The notes beneath the pieces were generated by a model. It saw only the letters and a program-made list of their open reading frames with translations, was not told the DNA's origin and made no database searches. A program made the translations under genes and the position numbers. From Chloroflexota bacterium (GTDB lineage: Bacteria; Chloroflexota; Dehalococcoidia; GIF9; UBA5629), in contig JAPLHM010000033.1 in the NCBI GenBank assembly GCA_026389635.1, positions 1-7,752 on the forward strand: a stretch of 7,752 bases of DNA, written 5' to 3'. Shown piece by piece: positions 6,247 to 7,752 of this stretch (position 1 is the first letter of the stretch; every line of letters starts with the position of its first letter).

Positions 6247-6994
6247 TTGACCTTTCAAACCCGGCCAGCACATTAACTACGGCCCAGCCTTCGTTTTCCT
6301 GGCCTACGATATATTTGGCAGACATATGGACGTCATCAAGGTAAACTTCGTTGTAAACATGGGAGCCATTCATGTAAGGGATGCCCTTAACAGTAACACC
6401 CTTGTCCTTCATATCATTGAGAATAAATGTAAGGTTGTGATGTTTTCTGGCGGCCGGATCGGATTTATATACACCGAATCCCCAGTCTGCAAAATGGGCG
6501 CCGGTATTCCAGGTTTTCTGGCCGTTCACGATGAATTCGTCACCCTTGCGAACCGCGGTGGATGTCATAGCTGCCAGGTCTGAACCGGCGTTTGGTTCAC
6601 TCCAGAGTTCGCAGAACATAATTTCAGCGCTGGCGATTTTCGGCAGGAATTCCCTTTTGATCTCCTCGCTGCCTGCCGCAAGCAGGGTGGGGGCAAGCAT
6701 AGATACGCCGAAAATGTCTGAGCCGGGCAGATCATAATAGCCGCGTGCCTCTGCCAGGAGCACCTTATCCATCATGGTGCCGGTGCCGCCGTATTCCTGG
6801 GGCCAACCGAGGGCAAGCCAACCCCTCTTGGCGAATTCCTTGGCGCAATAACGGTGGAAATCCCAGCCTTCCTGGTTGTCGAACTGGCTTTCGAAACCTA
6901 CATAACTCTTCGGTTTTTTCTTTTCCAGTTCTTCGCAGACCTTGTAAATCTCTTTTCTGCGGGCTACTTGTTCTTCGGTCAATCGAAAATCCAT
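6236..6994 (-). CDS. acyl-CoA dehydrogenase, N-terminal fragment of the broken gene
   Basis: 252 residues holding the N-terminal helical domain (about 1-125, RGWLALGWPQEYGGTG at 57-72) and the central FAD-binding beta domain with the motif SEPNAGSD (132-139) and FIVNGQKTWNTGAH (154-167). It ends just after Glu247 in the GFERS segment, which aligns with the catalytic base of isovaleryl-CoA-dehydrogenase-type enzymes; the final NEW is frameshift-derived. ATG 6994 has AAGGAGG 4 nt upstream. It has no C-terminal helical domain, so it is unlikely to be active alone. It would be the first gene of the dehydrogenase operon. Confidence 0.8.
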   Translation of the reverse strand: MDFRLTEEQVARRKEIYKVCEELEKKKPKSYVGFESQFDNQEGWDFHRYCAKEFAKRGWLALGWPQEYGGTGTMMDKVLLAEARGYYDLPGSDIFGVSMLAPTLLAAGSEEIKREFLPKIASAEIMFCELWSEPNAGSDLAAMTSTAVRKGDEFIVNGQKTWNTGAHFADWGFGVYKSDPAARKHHNLTFILNDMKDKGVTVKGIPYMNGSHVYNEVYLDDVHMSAKYIVGQENEGWAVVNVLAGFERSNEW

Positions 6995-7043
6995 GGTTCC
7001 TCCTTATATTGATTCGTTTTTATTGCTCTAACTCTATAATGTC

Positions 7044-7073
7044 CCGGGTTACGCACGTAGATTATAAACCCGG
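7044..7073 (-). promoter_or_regulatory. candidate promoter -10 and operator upstream of the dehydrogenase operon
   Basis: A perfect minus-strand TATAAT (7066-7061) lies 66 nt upstream of the dehydrogenase start at 6994, but no convincing -35 is found at 16-18 bp. A 7-bp inverted repeat, CCGGGTT (7044-7050) and AACCCGG (7067-7073), brackets this -10 and the predicted start site near 7054. The arms sit on both sides of the start site, so a DNA operator fits better than an RNA hairpin. A weak -35 would be consistent with a regulated promoter. No regulator gene is in the window. Confidence 0.4.
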
Positions 7074-7105
7074 CCTTTGTTCAGGGCTGTATCCCAAACC
7101 GTAGT

Positions 7106-7134
7106 ATTATAATGAAAAGCGGCACATAATTAAA
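7106..7134 (-). promoter_or_regulatory. second weak promoter candidate in the same gap
   Basis: Minus-strand TATAAT (7111-7106) with TTTAAT (7134-7129) 17 bp upstream; the -35 matches only 3 of 6 bases. It could serve the dehydrogenase operon with a longer leader. The region is A/T-rich, so a chance match is plausible. Nothing else gene-like was seen in the 173-bp gap 6995-7167. Confidence 0.3.
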
Positions 7135-7144
7135 GTCGTGATCA

Positions 7145-7168
7145 ATTGCCCTTGCCGGCAGGGGCAAT
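7145..7168 (-). terminator. hairpin at the end of greA, possible weak terminator
   Basis: ATTGCCC pairs with GGGCAAT around a TGCCGGCA core (arms 7145-7154 and 7159-7168, one A-C mismatch on the minus transcript, loop CCGG). It begins at the last base of the greA stop codon. The sequence that follows (TGATCACGACTTTAATT) has no tight U tract, so termination may be inefficient or factor-dependent. Confidence 0.4.
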
Positions 7169-7752
7169 CACCTCCTCAGTATCTCGATGATTTTGTAGGT
7201 TAATACTCCTGATGGGGCCACAACTTCCAGCGTGTCGCCGGCTTCCCTGTTAAAAAGCGCCTGCCCCATGGGGGAAACAAGTGAGATCTTGCGCTGCTGA
7301 ATATTTGCTTCCTTAGAGCTGACCAGCGTATATTCTATCCTCTCACCGGATTCTACAAAGGATAATACGACGGAATCCCCCAGTGTAATTTTCAGTCCCC
7401 TCTCCTGCATCGACTCAATTACCCTGGCGCGTTTAAGTGTGTTTTCCAGGTCGCGTATCTGTCCTTCGACATGGCCCTGCTTCTCCCGCGCCGCTGCCAG
7501 AGGGGCGTTTTCACGGAAGTCTTTATCCGCCGCAGCCCTTGTCAACTCCTCGACAATTTTAGGTCTCTCTTCCTTGAGCGCAGCGAGCTTCCCCTTCAAT
7601 TCCTCATGCCCGTCCCTGGTCAGGACTATCGACTCCTCGGCTTTACCGGCATCTGGCCCGCTGTGCCTGGTGGCCGGTTTCCTTACCCTTATATGCGGAG
7701 CCAGATTGGACGGGGTCAATCCCTGTTTGAAACAGTACGATAAAAAAGTCTT
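7168..7752 (-). CDS. greA: transcription elongation factor GreA family, with N-terminal extension (may run past right edge)
   Basis: Binds the RNA polymerase secondary channel and stimulates cleavage of backtracked RNA. Numbering from TTG 7719: the coiled-coil domain runs from about 30 to 107, with tip acids Asp67 and Glu70 in KDFRENAPL, matching E. coli Asp41/Glu44. The FKBP-like domain follows (GDSVVLSFVESGERIEY, SPMGQALFNREAGDTLEV, to the TGA). Typical GreA begins about 3-5 residues before VLTRDG; here the frame continues upstream without ATG or GTG. TTG 7719 is the only ordinary start visible, gives a leader of roughly 28 extra residues, and has no well-spaced Shine-Dalgarno. The frame stays open to the window edge (KTFLSYCFKQG), so the true start may lie outside. 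GreA identity is secure; the 5' end is not. Confidence 0.9.
   Translation of the reverse strand, partial: KTFLSYCFKQGLTPSNLAPHIRVRKPATRHSGPDAGKAEESIVLTRDGHEELKGKLAALKEERPKIVEELTRAAADKDFRENAPLAAAREKQGHVEGQIRDLENTLKRARVIESMQERGLKITLGDSVVLSFVESGERIEYTLVSSKEANIQQRKISLVSPMGQALFNREAGDTLEVVAPSGVLTYKIIEILRR

Larger units (their letters stand above)
5878..6994 (-). pseudogene. acyl-CoA dehydrogenase, catalytic type, broken by internal deletion/frameshift
   Basis: Two overlapping frames together make one acyl-CoA dehydrogenase. The N-terminal frame runs well through GFERS (245-249) and then stops after three unrelated residues; the C-terminal frame resumes at MNGKPLSQDPL. Seven bases separate the serine codon from the GKPL glycine codon. 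In the adjacent paralogue (4717-5847) the equivalent interval holds about 28 residues, so roughly 77 nt appear to be missing, which also shifts the frame. The lost segment is the helix and loop after the catalytic glutamate, including the YxxxR region that normally contacts FAD across the subunit interface. The remaining coding length (372 codons) plus about 26 gives close to 398, a normal family size. A real deletion or a misassembly would both give this picture. Confidence 0.8.

Noticed and set aside
6236..6273. Programmed ribosomal frameshift joining the two dehydrogenase frames
   Set aside because: No slippery heptamer is evident, and a shift would still leave about 26 essential residues missing compared with the paralogue.
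7035..7040. Plus-strand TATAAT as a promoter
   Set aside because: No suitable -35 at 16-18 bp and no plus-strand gene downstream; the A/T-rich gap explains the match.

Overview
The window reads as ordinary bacterial chromosome, probably from a Chloroflexota lineage close to Dehalococcoidia. That placement is inference. It rests on the very short EF-Ts (167 residues, a length I associate with Dehalococcoides-type genomes), the rpsB-tsf-pyrH-frr-cdsA gene order, frequent TTG starts with strong AGGAGG ribosome binding sites, and core translation genes set among fatty-acid oxidation genes, as in many sediment Dehalococcoidia genomes. No mobile element, CRISPR array, tRNA or rRNA was seen.

Layout. 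(1) Positions 2-946, plus strand: the 3' part of a 3-hydroxyacyl-CoA dehydrogenase gene cut by the left edge; it converges on the next block. (2) Positions 4645 down to 1023, minus strand: a housekeeping operon rpsB, tsf, pyrH, frr, cdsA with a good sigma-70-type promoter at 4617-4645. The genes are tightly packed: pyrH starts 2 nt after tsf, and frr overlaps pyrH by 4 nt. Three consecutive genes (rpsB, tsf, pyrH) start with TTG. uppS, usually found between frr and cdsA, is absent. (3) Positions 7111 down to 4662, minus strand: an acyl-CoA dehydrogenase pair ending at a strong 18-bp hairpin terminator. The upstream member is broken by an internal deletion with a frame change; the downstream member is intact but lacks a catalytic glutamate at both usual positions. 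(4) Positions 7168-7752, minus strand: a GreA-type transcript cleavage factor whose reading frame runs off the right edge, with an unusual N-terminal extension.

How the genes work together. The central operon makes ribosomal protein S2, EF-Ts, UMP kinase, ribosome recycling factor and CDP-diacylglycerol synthase, linking translation, pyrimidine nucleotides and phospholipid synthesis. The flanking genes belong to acyl-CoA beta-oxidation: two dehydrogenase polypeptides that look like the catalytic and non-catalytic halves of a heteromeric enzyme, and an NAD-dependent 3-hydroxyacyl-CoA dehydrogenase.

I do not see a new biological system. The observations most worth checking are the disrupted catalytic acyl-CoA dehydrogenase next to its glutamate-less partner, the open N-terminal extension of GreA, and an inverted repeat bracketing a perfect TATAAT upstream of the dehydrogenase pair.
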